64,000 nt of DNA from positions 251,109,494 to 251,173,493 of the forward strand of contig NC_073746.1 of NCBI RefSeq assembly GCF_029784135.1, in the 5' to 3' direction. A model generated the notes under the pieces. The model was not told the origin of the DNA and ran no database searches. It was given only the letters and a program-made list of their open reading frames with translations. This DNA is from Toxorhynchites rutilus septentrionalis. Its lineage: Eukaryota > Arthropoda > Insecta > Diptera > Culicidae. Shown piece by piece: positions 34,001 to 46,100 of the stretch (position 1 is its first letter; each line of letters opens with the position of its first letter). A program made the position numbers and the translations under genes.

Positions 34001-35417
34001 ATGGCTTCCAGTAGCTCAGGGCCTCCGAGAGGTCGGGCTACAAACTTCTATGAAGGTAAGCCAACCGAAGCCACCGCTCCACTTTGGGCGGACCCATCGA
34101 ATGGCAACCTGCAGATACTGCTCTTGAGGGCTACAGGAGACAAGGCTCTCCCATCCAACCCCTTCGTAGTCAGCAAGACTATAACGTCGGCAATCAAAAA
34201 TTTCAATAACTTCAACAGTGCCAAACCACAGAGAGACGTAAAAAAGAACCTTCAATATATTCTTACCACCAGGGACGAGGAATCAGTAGGTAAGCTTCTC
34301 CAAATTAACAAACTTATTGACAACACACCTGTAGAGATTATTTTCCACCCCACCCTAAACCAACGCAAATGCGTGGTTACATGCAGAGACGTGATTAATA
34401 TCACCGAAACCGAATTGCTGAAAGAGCTTTCCGATCAGAAAGTGATCGATGTCAAGCGAATCACCAGAAAGGTAGGAGAAGAAATTATCCCCACAGCTAC
34501 ACTAATCATAACGCTTCGTGGAACCGTTGTTCCCGAATTCATTTATTTCGGTTTCATTCGCGCTGGGACTCGGAATTACTATCCGAATCCAATGCAGTGC
34601 TTCAAATGTTTCAACTTCGGACACACCGGACACACGCAAAAGATGCAAGCGTGAGAATCCGCTTTGCAGAAATTGCAGCAAAGAGCACCCCAAAGATTTT
34701 GATTTTAAATTGTGTAATACACCAGCACTATGCATTAATTGTCAAGGGAACCACTCCTCTTCCAGCAGGAAGTGCCCCGTATGGCTAAAGGAAAATGAAA
34801 TCACAAAAATAAGAATCGATCGTGGTATCTCTTACAAAGAAGCAAAAATCATTTCCAACACCCAAAATGGTCCAACTTATTCGAGCGTTTTGCAAGACAG
34901 GCTTAACATTCGGGAACCAGTAGCTGGCTGCAAGTGCAAATGCAGCTGCGCCTCGGCCGTTTCGGCCGCTTCTAGTCGCGAAAGCACCCCCTCAATCATA
35001 GACACAACCATGACAGAATCGTCTACTGAAAGTTCAACAACCGAATCCGATAGTGAATCGGTAATTTCAATGGATACTTCTAAAGGCCTGAAAAAAAACA
35101 AAAGAAAAATTTCGAAAGGTTCATCCTCAGATTCAGATCCAAAATCTGAAGATGAAACCCAAACTAACAAAGACAAGAAAAGAACAAAAAACGATCTAAG
35201 AACTACACCACCAACAAATAACAACTTTACAACACCAACAAGAAACAACAACACCAACAACAACACACATCAAACAAAAAACAACAACAACAAGGCACAT
35301 TCCACAAAAAACAACACACACACAACAAACTCTCCAAATACCTCTACACCAAACAAGAACGACATCAATACCTCGAAGAAAGCTTCTCTTTCCAAGGGTA
35401 AAGGACCATCGAACTAA
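34001..35417 (+). pseudogene. LINE ORF1 (gag-like, CCHC), one frameshift
   Basis: Starts MASSSSGPPRGRATNFYEGK. A central RNA-binding-type domain leads to the first zinc knuckle CFKCFNFGHTGHT. At about 34630-34642 the frame moves by one base inside the knuckle, so the first frame ends at 34654, while the second frame carries RKRC, CRNCSKEHP, CINCQGNHSSSSRKCP and a long Ser/Thr/Asn-rich and Lys-rich tail to 35417. The tail is low complexity (Asn/Thr repeats at ~35200-35340). Apart from this single shift the protein (about 470 aa) is complete. Confidence 0.85.
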
Positions 35418-35452
35418 TCCTCTTTGGATAGTTCAAGCATACACACAATTAA

Positions 35453-38400
35453 GACTTAGGAATTAGAGTTAAAAACACCAACACATTCACTCCAACACAG
35501 AAATTCGGGATACAATGGAACATCAGAAGTATCCGACGAAATATTCTAGAATTGAAAATGCTTATTTCAAACTCTAATCCCACAGTCATAGCCCTTCAAG
35601 AAACTATGACTCCAAACAACTTCGATAAAAATGTTATTTCAAAGTACATCACATACTTTAAAGAGGGTCCCAACCCCTCAAAAAACGGAGTTGCAATCGC
35701 AATTAAAGATGGCACTCCACATGATCTTCTTCCCATTACCACTGATCTTCAGGCAGTGGTAGTGCGCATTAAACACCCCTCTCCAATCACCGTCGTTAGC
35801 ATCTACATCACTTATGATTCCGATCCGAACACTCTACGCGGCCAACTGGACCATCTGTTCGCCCAACTTCCCGCCCCAATCATGCTTATGGGTGATTTCA
35901 ACGCCCACTCATACGCCTGGGGAGGTGCATACCTCGATCGAAAAGGATCCATCATTGAGGATTTCATATCCGACCATTCTCTTCTCCTTCTTAACAACGG
36001 CCAACACACCAGAATCCATTATTCTGGTACTACTTCAGCCATCGATCTCACTATAGTATCAGACAAACTATCTTCAAAACTTTCTTGGAACATCCACGAT
36101 GATACTTGCGGAAGCGATCATTTTCCAATCTTCACTTCCTTCGGCCAAACTTCTCCAGAGTTTTCAACAAGGCCAAGATGGAAATTTGAATACGCTGACT
36201 GGGCTGGCTATCAGTTTGACATTGAAAACCGCCTCTCCGCTAAACGAGATTGGACAGCCAAGGAATTCTCCAAAGTTGTCCTAGAAGTTGCAATGGTGCA
36301 CATCCCCAGAACCAGTGGCATCCCTGGCAGGAAATGTGTCCCATGGTGGTCGCCTGAGCTGAAGGCAGCGATCAAAGGTCGACGTAAGGCCCTACGCAAA
36401 TTAAGAAAGGCCCATCCGGACAGTTGGGTTAAATTCGTCAGCGAAATTAATCCCAACGCGTCAACAAAGGATTTATGGAGTAAGATTGGCAGGCTTCATG
36501 GAAAGAAAAGAAGCAAAGAATATAATCTCCTAATTAACGGTCAATACACCAATGACCGGAAAATCATCGCTGAGGCGTTTGGAGATTTCTTTGCTTCCGC
36601 CTCCTCCAATCAAAACTACGACCAAACCTTTCTAACCCACAAAACGGAATGCGAAAGAATTCCCATCGATTTTCATACCGATGTGGAATTTGACTTCAAC
36701 AAAAACCTCTCCCTCAAAGAGCTCGATTGGGTACTGAACAAAGTCAAACAAGGATCCACAGGACCTGATGACATCAGCTACCCTATGCTTAAGAATCTAC
36801 CCCATCTCGGGAAAAAAGCACTTCTGAAGCTCCTCAACAAAGTCTGGGACAGTGGAACCCTCCCCAGTTGCTGGAAAGAGGGTTTAATGATCTGTATCCC
36901 GAAACCAGACATGAACAATCATCTTCTTGACAATTTCCGCCCCATCACTCTCCTAAGTTGTGTTGGGAAAGTCTTGGAAAAAAATATCAATCGACGCTTA
37001 ACGACTTTTCTAGAGTCAAATAAGCTGATTGATCCCAGACAATTCGCATTCCGTGCGGGAAAAGGTACAGAAGATTGCCTTGTAGCAATCGAAAAAATCC
37101 TAGACGACGCAACTGAAAAATTACACCACATTGATATTGTTTCCCTGGATTTATCCAAGGCCTTCGATCGGGCATGGAGGTACCCAGTGCTGAAAAGCCT
37201 TTTCGACTGGGGGATTCGTGAGAGATTAGGTCTCTTCGTTAAAAGTTTCCTAGAAAACCGGTCTTTCAAAACCGTTATTAACAACCACCAATCTTCTCTA
37301 AAAATCCCAGAAAACGGCTTCCCACAAGGCTCAGCACTTTCACCAACCCTCTTCAACATTGCCATGCAATCTCTATTCGAGATTATCCCGGACCATATAA
37401 AGGTCATAGTCTATGCAGATGACATCACTCTTATCTCTACGAGCTGCTTCGGCTTAATTCAGAGAAAGAGGCTTCAAAAAACCTTAGACTCCATCCAAAA
37501 CTGGGCTCTAAAAACAGGTTTTAAAATTTCCCCGGAGAAATCCAAACACATACATATCGGAAAAGCTCTCAGAAGGAGAACCTATCTTCAGCTCAACAAA
37601 ATCTCGATCCCTACAATGAGGACATTGAAAATACTAGGGGTCACTTTCGACAAGAAACTCAACTTCCTATCACATTCTCAAAAGACCAAAATAGCCACCA
37701 GAAAGAAACTGAACATCATCAAGGCTATCGCAGGCAACCTAGCCTCTGGTCATAGAAAGACGCTGCTAAATGTTGTAAATGTTTGGTTGGTCCCACAAAT
37801 CCTTTACGGAATAGGCACCTTCAGCCGTGGAGGGGACAAGGTGTTAAACACCATTCAACCAATTTACAATAAAGCAATTAGGCTCGCAATTGGCGCTTTT
37901 CCCACCAGTCCTACTCTTGCTGTAATGGCAGAAAGTGGGCAACTTCCCTTCACCCACCTGGTAACAAAAGCCATCACCAATAAAGCCATCCGTCACTTGT
38001 CACTCCCCGAAAGCGACCACAATGTCCCATTAATACATAGGGCTAAAACATGGTTCAAAAATCTCACGAACAAAGATCTTCCCGATATATGTGAACGTTC
38101 ATCTGCGACGGGAAGAAATTGGAACGTCAAACCGCCGAACATTAACCTTGAACTTCTCAAGGCAGTTCGGGCGGGAGACCCTTCTCCAAAAGTCAAAGCC
38201 TGCTTCAATAACCTCGTTGCATCCAATTTTCAAATCAACCACCAGGTATACACAGATGGTTCAGTCAGTGCCGATGGAGTTGGATGTGGAATCTTTGAGA
38301 GTAGATACACTGGTAGCTTTTCTCTTCCACCGCAATGCTCCATCTTCAGTGCGGAAGCTTTCGCCCTTTTGATAGCTACCCAAGAATGCACCCATGAGTT

Positions 38401-39022
38401 TCTTCCTACCACAATATTCTCAGACTCAGCTAGCTGTCTCCACGATCTTCTAAGTGGAAACAGCAAACACCCATGGATTAAGCAAACAGAAGAGGCTGCT
38501 TCAAATAAAAACATCTCCTTCTGCTGGGTTCCTGGTCACTCAGGAATCCGCGGAAACACAGCCGCCGACATACTGGCCGGCAAGGGCAGCAAAATAGAAC
38601 CCCCAGACATGCCCTGTCCTCCATCTGACATTGTCCGCTGGGTAAAACAGCAAGTCCGTGAAAGCTGGGACATAGGTTGGATAAACAGCCGTCCCACCCA
38701 TCTTCTTCAAATTAAAAATTCCACTCTTCCTTGGGAGGACCGTCTCAATAGTAAGGAAAGGCAAGTCCTTACCCGTCTTCGAATTGGGCACACTAACTTC
38801 ACCCACTCACACTTGTTCTGCAGAGCCGAAAAACCCCAATGTGCTTGCAACGAAGCTCCGGTTTCCGTTAGCCATCTTTTACTTGAGTGTCAACATACCA
38901 AAGATGCTCGAGTCCGACACAACATAGGTCAGAGTCTCCGAGATATCCTCAGTAGAGACGAGACCCAAGAAACCAATTTAATTGCGTTTCTGAAAGAAAC
39001 CGACTTCTTTGGTAAAATCTAA
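35453..39022 (+). CDS. LINE ORF2 protein: endonuclease, RT, RNase H, intact
   Basis: One uninterrupted frame. Endonuclease begins IQWNIRSIRRNILELK at 35510, upstream of the first ATG (35552), so translation may start at a non-ATG or re-initiate after ORF1 (stop at 35415-35417, same strand, 35 bp before the frame opens). Motifs in order: LQETM, GDFNAHSYAWGG, SDHFPIF (EN, to about residue 200); FRPITLLSCVGKVLEK, SLDLSKAFDRAW, FPQGSALSPTLFNIAM, VYADDITL (RT); YTDGSVSADGVGCGIF, SAEAFALLIA, FSDSASC, WVPGHSGIRGNTAADILA (RNase H); and CACNEAPVSVSHLLLEC (C-terminal Cys-His). All catalytic Asp/Glu positions appear kept. Probably young, and could supply enzyme in trans. Confidence 0.92.
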   Translation, partial: DLGIRVKNTNTFTPTQKFGIQWNIRSIRRNILELKMLISNSNPTVIALQETMTPNNFDKNVISKYITYFKEGPNPSKNGVAIAIKDGTPHDLLPITTDLQAVVVRIKHPSPITVVSIYITYDSDPNTLRGQLDHLFAQLPAPIMLMGDFNAHSYAWGGAYLDRKGSIIEDFISDHSLLLLNNGQHTRIHYSGTTSAIDLTIVSDKLSSKLSWNIHDDTCGSDHFPIFTSFGQTSPEFSTRPRWKFEYADWAGYQFDIENRLSAKRDWTAKEFSKVVLEVAMVHIPRTSGIPGRKCVPWWSPELKAAIKGRRKALRKLRKAHPDSWVKFVSEINPNASTKDLWSKIGRLHGKKRSKEYNLLINGQYTNDRKIIAEAFGDFFASASSNQNYDQTFLTHKTECERIPIDFHTDVEFDFNKNLSLKELDWVLNKVKQGSTGPDDISYPMLKNLPHLGKKALLKLLNKVWDSGTLPSCWKEGLMICIPKPDMNNHLLDNFRPITLLSCVGKVLEKNINRRLTTFLESNKLIDPRQFAFRAGKGTEDCLVAIEKILDDATEKLHHIDIVSLDLSKAFDRAWRYPVLKSLFDWGIRERLGLFVKSFLENRSFKTVINNHQSSLKIPENGFPQGSALSPTLFNIAMQSLFEIIPDHIKVIVYADDITLISTSCFGLIQRKRLQKTLDSIQNWALKTGFKISPEKSKHIHIGKALRRRTYLQLNKISIPTMRTLKILGVTFDKKLNFLSHSQKTKIATRKKLNIIKAIAGNLASGHRKTLLNVVNVWLVPQILYGIGTFSRGGDKVLNTIQPIYNKAIRLAIGAFPTSPTLAVMAESGQLPFTHLVTKAITNKAIRHLSLPESDHNVPLIHRAKTWFKNLTNKDLPDICERSSATGRNWNVKPPNINLELLKAVRAGDPSPKVKACFNNLVASNFQINHQVYTDGSVSADGVGCGIFESRYTGSFSLPPQCSIFSAEAFALLIATQECTHEFLPTTIFSDSASCLHDLLSGNSKHPWIKQTEEAASNKNISFCWVPGHSGIRGNTAADILAGKGSKIEPPDMPCPPSDIVRWVKQQVRESWDIGWINSRPTHLLQIKNSTLPWEDRLNSKERQVLTRLRIGHTNFTHSHLFCRAEKPQCACNEAPVSVSHLLLECQHTKDARVRHNIGQSLRDILSRDETQETNLIAFLKETDFFGKI

Positions 39023-39185
39023 ATAGAAATACTAAATACCTTGGAAATTGCTTAGTAAAGTTCGCCACTTCACAGTCATGTATGCGTGTTTATGTGTGTA
39101 TACACATGTATGTACGGGTCGGAAGGAAGGAATTCATACATGTATATACACGCATTCAATAATAATAAATAACAAATAATATAAT

Positions 39186-39429
39186 ATATACTTCCATACT
39201 CACATCTATCTTCTATCCATTACATTATAATTTAATCAATTTCCTATTCCTACAACCAAACTCACCAAGGACAAATTCATTAAATAAACCTCTCCATTTT
39301 TCAGCTCTACTATATACCATTAAATTCAAAACCACTATATTTTATCATCTATTCAAACTGTATTTCATTTCATTTTTCAGATTTCATTTCATCCTTCAGA
39401 GTTTTCCGAAAATTTTCAATTGTGCATTA
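39186..39429. other. AT-rich tail or flank
   Basis: A/T-rich with ATTTC repeats near 39360-39395. It may be the end of the LINE 3' UTR or its flank. Confidence 0.35.
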
Positions 39430-39525
39430 TTTTTATGGGACCTTCTCTCATTTCCAGAGGAGGAACGGGTATCATACCATCATAGAAACATTCCTCGTAC
39501 CCAAAAAGCCTCACATCCATTGTTT
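39430..39525 (+). repeat. ~155-bp repeat, start unit only
   Basis: TTTTTATGGGACCTTCTCTC, CCAGAGGAGGAACGGG, ACCATCATAGAAACATTCCT and CCCAAAAAGCCTCACATCC match the start unit at 21300 and at 63000 (minus). Confidence 0.7.
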
Positions 39526-40023
39526 CTCTGCCGTCGTGATTGGGGAATAACGGAATATGTCACCGCATCGATTCACTTTAGAACAGTTTCTCGATTACCT
39601 TCTCAGGTTTCCCACAGTTAACGGAAAATGGATTTCTCCGCCATCGCGATTGGATTTCTATAGGGATACGTGCGATGAACAATAGAATATATAGATTGAC
39701 CCATGAGATTTTTGGATCGGCGAATGGTCGATAGTTTGCATCTGCACTTACCTCAGTGAATCCTGATTATTACCTCTCCTTCTTTGATAATCGCCGGGAA
39801 ACCATGCTATAGAGGCGACCCTTCTGGCAGTGAATATCATACTAACATTCCTTCTCTTCCCCTGGTGACTGTAAGGATGTGGCCGGAATCACCGAAACTT
39901 GCACAATGAGAATGGTTTGCTACTCTCAAACGTCATTCAGTGTGTCCTTTGTGCAATTTCACTGATTCAAGACAATCACGGAGAGACACAGTCTACTCAA
40001 GCTCAAGCTATGTTAGATAAAGT
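39526..40023. other. no gene seen
   Basis: No repeat or coding region recognised. It is the 3' flank of the CYP4-like gene, with an AATAAA signal for that gene at 40024-40029 (minus). Confidence 0.4.
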
Positions 40024-40133
40024 TTTATTGCCGAAAAACGGTGTGCCATTTAACAAAATTAGCTTATATCAACGCCCAAGCACATTTCCTTGGTATGAAA
40101 TTAGACACATCTGGTTAAGGTAGCATAAATACT

Positions 40134-43100
40134 TTAGCGGGGTACAAAAGCAATCTTCAGTCCATTCTTAGGTTTCAGTGTGAGTTGAATAATCAACTCC
40201 GGCTCCGGACCAGCCTCCGTTAACCGGTAATGACGAATCACCTTTGAAATAGTACTTTTAAGTTCCAACATAGCAAACTTTTGACCTATAGAAACAAAAT
40301 GTAACAATTACTGCTAATATGAAACAAAACTGGAGGCCTCACCGATACAATTTCGGGGACCTGCGCTGAATGGTATATAAGCGTAAGGAGAAGATTGCTC
40401 CAACGTTCTCTCGGAGTTGAAGCGTTCCGGGTCAAACTTTTCAGGATCCTCGAACAGCGTTGGATCCCTATGCATGAAATATAGGCCAAAGTTGACGTTT
40501 GTGTCCTCCGGAACTGTTTTTCCTCCTGCAAATAAAATTTCAATTGTGTTCAAAAACAGGTTCCACTTTAACAAACTTACCTATTTCAACTTTCTCGGTA
40601 ATTTTTCGCCCTATAATGGGTACAGGCGGATAAAGCCGCAACGACTCCTTAATAACCATTTCCAGATACTTCATATCTTGCAGGTTCCTGTACGAAACCG
40701 GAGCGTTTGGATCATTACCTATGATTTCCGCGACTTCTCTATGGACTTTAGCTTGTATTTCCGAATGCCGGGCTAGCAGCAACAGTGTAAACGCTATGGC
40801 GATGGTAGTCGTATCATGTCCCTCGAACATGAATGTATCCACCTCTTCCTGAATTTCTTTGTCCGTCAAGGGCTGACCATCAACGGTAGCCTGTAGCAAA
40901 ACGTCCAAGAACGCCATCTTTGTTTTGCTTCCGATGGTTTCGTCTCCGAGGATTCCACTTGTGCCCCGGTCGATAAGCTGTTGCCTCCTGGTCCGAATGA
41001 TGTTGGTCGTAAAGTCGTGCAGCATTTTAATTATTTTGTCTTGACGCTTTTTCTCTGGTGTGAGATTGAAGAGAAAATCCGATCTCTGCCACACTTTAAC
41101 GAATCGTCCTGCCAGAAGATAACTCAGTTCGGTTACGGCCTTCACATACTTGGAATCCGCATCCGTTTGGGCGTTGATGGATGTTCCCATGGCGGTTTCT
41201 AAAATGTTAACACAATGTGAGAACACCTTTTGTCGCTAACCCGTATTGAATATGTTACCACAAATAACATCTAAAGCCGCCAATGTGATGTACGGATAAA
41301 TATTCGCAAGCATTCCGTTCGCATCTGCTCGCAGCTTCTGTACCAAAATACCACTCTGTCGATCGAACACCTCGATGAATTGTTCGAGGATTTTGAAATG
41401 AAAAGCCGGAGTAATGATTTTACGTTTATTGAACCACTTCTGGTCCGTACTGAGCAGCAGCCCGTTTCCCAACCACGGAACCAAAAACTTATACAGCTCG
41501 CTTTTGCGAATCAATTTCTGGCTGCTGAGGACAGTTTCCGTATCACGAGTGTTGGTACAGAAAAGAGCCAGCCGGGTGCCGATCCATACGCAAAACATTT
41601 TCCCATACTTGCGATGGAGCGTGGTGATAAATTCTACAACATCTATATGAAAATACAAAAAATACTATGAAACTACTTCCTACTGCTAAAAATAATACTC
41701 GGAAATTTTTATTTAGACATTAGTAGAGTTTTCCTCAAGATTCATTCAATATCTAAAAAATAACAGAAAATTAAAACGAAGAGTTGTGAATGCATACTAA
41801 TTTGGTAGAGGATGAAAATGGTAAGAAGTATGAGAGGTAAAAATATGGGGAGTCGGGAGCAGATGAGGTTCTTTCTCTTAATATTTTCAAAATTGATAAG
41901 TCACTATTTTGAAGGGGGTCTTCGTAGCCACTTGGTTCGCGTTCGCTTACTAAGCGATCGGTCGTGAGTTCAAACTCAGAACCCTCAATTGACCATCTTT
42001 GTGTTGTTATAGAATAACTACGTCCACGCAAACATCATCAGCGATGGAGATCGATCCACGGTCGAAATTAGATCGATTCATCCATACAACTGCTCTGCTC
42101 TGCAAGAAACATCGGGCTGCTGTTCTATAAATAACCCAACAATGATCAATATCAACTGTCTCCGCTGTCCGTTCTGCTGAACAATGGAAGAACAGAATGA
42201 ATATCCTTACGCCGAAATGACTACTACTGTGTAACTTACCATAATGTAATGGAACAGAAAACTTAACGCCTAAATGGCTACTACTAACTACTGTGTAATT
42301 TACAGTTTATAGAAACATAAACATATGTACATGTACACGATTAAACCCCGGCTCAGTTACAGCTAAAATGCTAATGAGCCTAATAAATAAATAAATGGGA
42401 TAAAAAAAAGTCACTATTTTTCAAAAGTCAACCTCCCGTTGAATGTAAACAGACGAGACATAGATTGTTGGTCTCCCGTTTTGTTTACGAACTTTCGCAA
42501 CAAAATGCTTCACCTGAACGAATTACCGCTGTATAAGACAATCGTAGCTAAAATAGACCTCATTCGATGTCCACTAGCTCATCATCTAGTAACTTCTATC
42601 ACTACTTCCACGCGGTGCTGCCTGGGGTACGAGTAACCATAGTGAAGGTCGGGTAGCCAACCTCGGTGGTATCTTGGTCGTATGCTGACAGGAAAGGATT
42701 GCACCCTATCTGGGCGTCTGCTCACCCCGGAGGCGATGCTCAAAACAGCGTCTAATCTTCATGTTACGGGCGGCCAATCATTGTTCTCGTGCTTGAAAAT
42801 GGGGCTCTGAACAGAGCTGTGCAAAATGGTTCTCCAGCATGACAACTGGATGGGAAAGGCACAACAAGCCACCCTGGGAAACCAATGATGTTACAGATAA
42901 TATAGTATAACCTGTAAGGACCTAAGCGTCGAAATAAGGTGCCGTCGATGGGGGTGTAATTGGGTCAAAAATTGAAAAAGTTACTATTATTAATATCTTG
43001 ACAAATATTGCGAATATTTTCGAAAGCTGCGAGCCGTTTAATAGGAGACATATTTCCACAACTTCCAATGCATAATACTCAACTGTAGTACAAATAGTTA

Positions 43101-46100
43101 ATATTTAACTATTCATCAAAGTTTAATGTGTAAATAGCCATCAAATAACACCTCAGTCAAAATCTCATGCCCAGCATTACGCAGAACTACTAAAATTGTA
43201 AATATTGGATAGAATTATTCTTCAAAGTCTGGCCAGATGATTCATTACTGATTTTGAACATCAAAAATTTGTTTTCATTCGAATTTCAATATTTTCGAAA
43301 TAATCTCTTATTTTATTCACTACTTTGTTGGCCCATTTTCACCCCCTCTAAGGGGTGAGATTAGGTCAACTATGATTTAATCGTAGTTCAGCGAAAAATT
43401 AATATTATTCAACAATTCCTTGAACACTTACGAGTGTTCATCATTAGAGAATATGTGTACGTAATCAGAATTGTGTTTTACTCTAATTTACGATAGTTTT
43501 TCAACTAAAAGTTCGAAAACTAACATTTTTGACATATTTTCACCCTCATCGACGGTATTATGATTGAGAATTTGGAACATGGAATTGCAAATCGCTATGC
43601 TACTCAGGGTGCGATAGTATCTTCTTCGATGAGCTACATCCACGCAACTTCGAAGTCGTAGCGAAGCATGAATTTTGCTTGGCAGGACAAAAGATGTAGG
43701 AAAGTGGGTATCAAGAGGTTGTCTTCTGCCAGAGTTGTGGAACCACCAACGAATCGGAAGCCGGTTTTGTAATACCGGGCAAGATGTACCAACGTATGAT
43801 TGCTTGGCAGCCGATAAACGTGAGGATGTGCAAGTTGAGGGTTAGGAACCCTTTCTTCAACTACAGCATCATTGATAAACACTGCCTACACGAAAAGAAA
43901 CCCTGAAAAGAAGGAGGCGTTCTACGTGCAGCTGTTGTATGTGATATCAGTTCATGACAGGACGTGAAAATTGCTCGTTCAGACGAGAGGAAATTTATAG
44001 ACCAATAACCTCACTTGGTATGGTAATCCATACACTATTTTCCTTCGCAAAGATAATCATAATGTCACTTGGAGATAACCAGGCTAACGAGTGGAAAACC
44101 AAATCGATCATGTCCACATCAACGGCCAAATGTTGCTCTGACATCATTAACGATTCCCACCTATTGCTGTGCGAATATAGATTCAGAACATATCTAGTTT
44201 CAGTATACATGCGCTCAAAATTTTCGACGGAGTACAATACGCGTCGCAGTCTAACGCCGCAATCCAACATTGAACAACTGGGCTAGAGTTGCCTAGGATT
44301 ACGCTCAGACCGGCGGCAACACATACGAGCTGAGAACAACTTTAATCGTGATGGGGGAGATGCAGAAACGTGGTATTGACTGGAGGCCAATCAATGAAAG
44401 AATGTACAGATTGAGAATACAAGTCTTTTTTTCAACATTAGCATCATTACCGTTCACATCTCCCATTTAGGTAGCACCGAACGTGAACACGATCCCAGTC
44501 CTAAACATGACATCAAATTCGTCTTCGGTAATTTAAACACATAGGTCCACCAAGAGAACCGGTAATTGGTAGCTGGCCCATCCGCGAACCAACCGAAAAA
44601 TGACCTGAGACTTATCGACTTTGCTGCCTGTCTTGGTGGCCGTACGTAGCACCTTCTTCAAGTACAGCCTCCAAAAAAGCGCAAAAAAGAAGGCATGTTG
44701 ACGAACGTACGGAGGTGGAGTCAAGAGACCAAGACGGCGTTGAAGGTGGTACATCACCGTTTATTACTACACCGGTGCAGTAATAAACGGGGATGTACCA
44801 CCCACGATGATAAGTGAAGTTAAGGAGTCCATTAATCATCTAAAGAACCACAAGTAAGTATGCCTTTGCTGCGGATCTCTTCAAGGAAGATTCGGCAAAA
44901 CGTACGGTTTATGGTTAGGATCTGAGACATGAGACAGCTGGATTGTGAGAACATTCGTGCAATCACGATCCTGAATGGTAGTAATCAAATTTGTGAGAAG
45001 TTATCAGGTCGGATTCATGCCCGGTTGCTCGACGATTTTTAACCTTCATATGGCAAATCCTAAAAACGCACCGTCAGTATCAATTCCCTATCAGGCGATC
45101 TGAAGGAATTGTTTGATATTTTCGGCGGACTTCGACAAGACGGTAGACTCTCTTGTCTGCTCTTCAGCGTGACGAGGGAAGGTGTTAACTGCGCTACACA
45201 TACAACGTCCCGTCACCGTCCCGTCAACTATTCTCTTCAACTTATTTTGCCGACGAAGTTGCCGTTGCTGGTGTATGTGAATGCGACCATACGATTCCCA
45301 TGGGAGAATATTTGACATTTCATTCGGTTACGTTGACTTTACGGTGACGGGACGTTGCATGTGTAGCGCACTTCATGCGGAAAGCGGTCGTCATAATACC
45401 GGGCATGATTTCGACTCTTTTCAGTTTATTTACTTCGCCTGTGACGTGGAAACAATTGTAAGAAAACATGCGACAATAGCTGGCTTGTATACCCGGCTGA
45501 AACATATTGGGTCTGGTATCATTTTATCTAAAACTAAATACATGTCAGCAAAAGGGGCTGATCGTAACAGAATTTTGCTATCTAGTTTGGTAGTAGTGTT
45601 GTAATCGACGGCGACGAGCTCGAGGTGGTCTAGGAATTGACAACAACAACAACCGTGCATGATCAACGGAACTTGTGCTATTGGATCCACATATTCCTAC
45701 CCCGTTCGAAGTGTACCGTGTACAAATCTCTTATGTGACCGGTAGTCCTCTACGGAAAACATGACCGATGTTCCCAGAGGACTCGTAAGCACTTGATATT
45801 TTCGAACGTCAAGCGTTCAGAAAAAATATAGTACAGGCAAAACTTTTTTGTGCGGGGGATAGGGACCGCACAAAAAAGTCGCATAAAGAAAATCGTGCAA
45901 AACTTCACCAGCAGCTTTAAAAAATAGTGTTCGGTACACATTTTGAAAAAACTTTTTTTGTGCGGTAGATAGGGGCCGCATAAAAAAAGTTTCCCCCAAG
46001 AAAATAACTCAAATCCTCGCCATTCACCGTTCAATTAACTTTTGTTTCCCTGCTTTGCGATGGGACACTTTGCCTTTTCGGTTGCGCGTGGCTGTTTTGT

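Larger units (their letters stand above)
33566..39185 (+). mobile_element. RNase H-bearing LINE (I/LOA-type), near full length
   Basis: A ~430-bp 5' UTR, ORF1 (one frameshift), ORF2 (intact) and a 3' UTR of about 150 bp that runs into a TAA-type tail (AATAATAATAAATAAC near 39160). TAA tails are usual for I elements. The exact ends and the target duplication are not resolved. Its ORF2 is a different lineage from copies 1 and 2 (YADD box, other RNase H spacing). Confidence 0.85.

Noticed and set aside
34877..35266. Hydrophobic minus-strand ORF of 129 aa
   Set aside because: Shadow of the Asn/Thr/Lys-rich ORF1 tail on the plus strand.
40981..41670. Plus-strand ORFs over the P450
   Set aside because: Antisense shadows of CYP4 exons 2 and 3, whose splice junctions and motifs are clear on minus.
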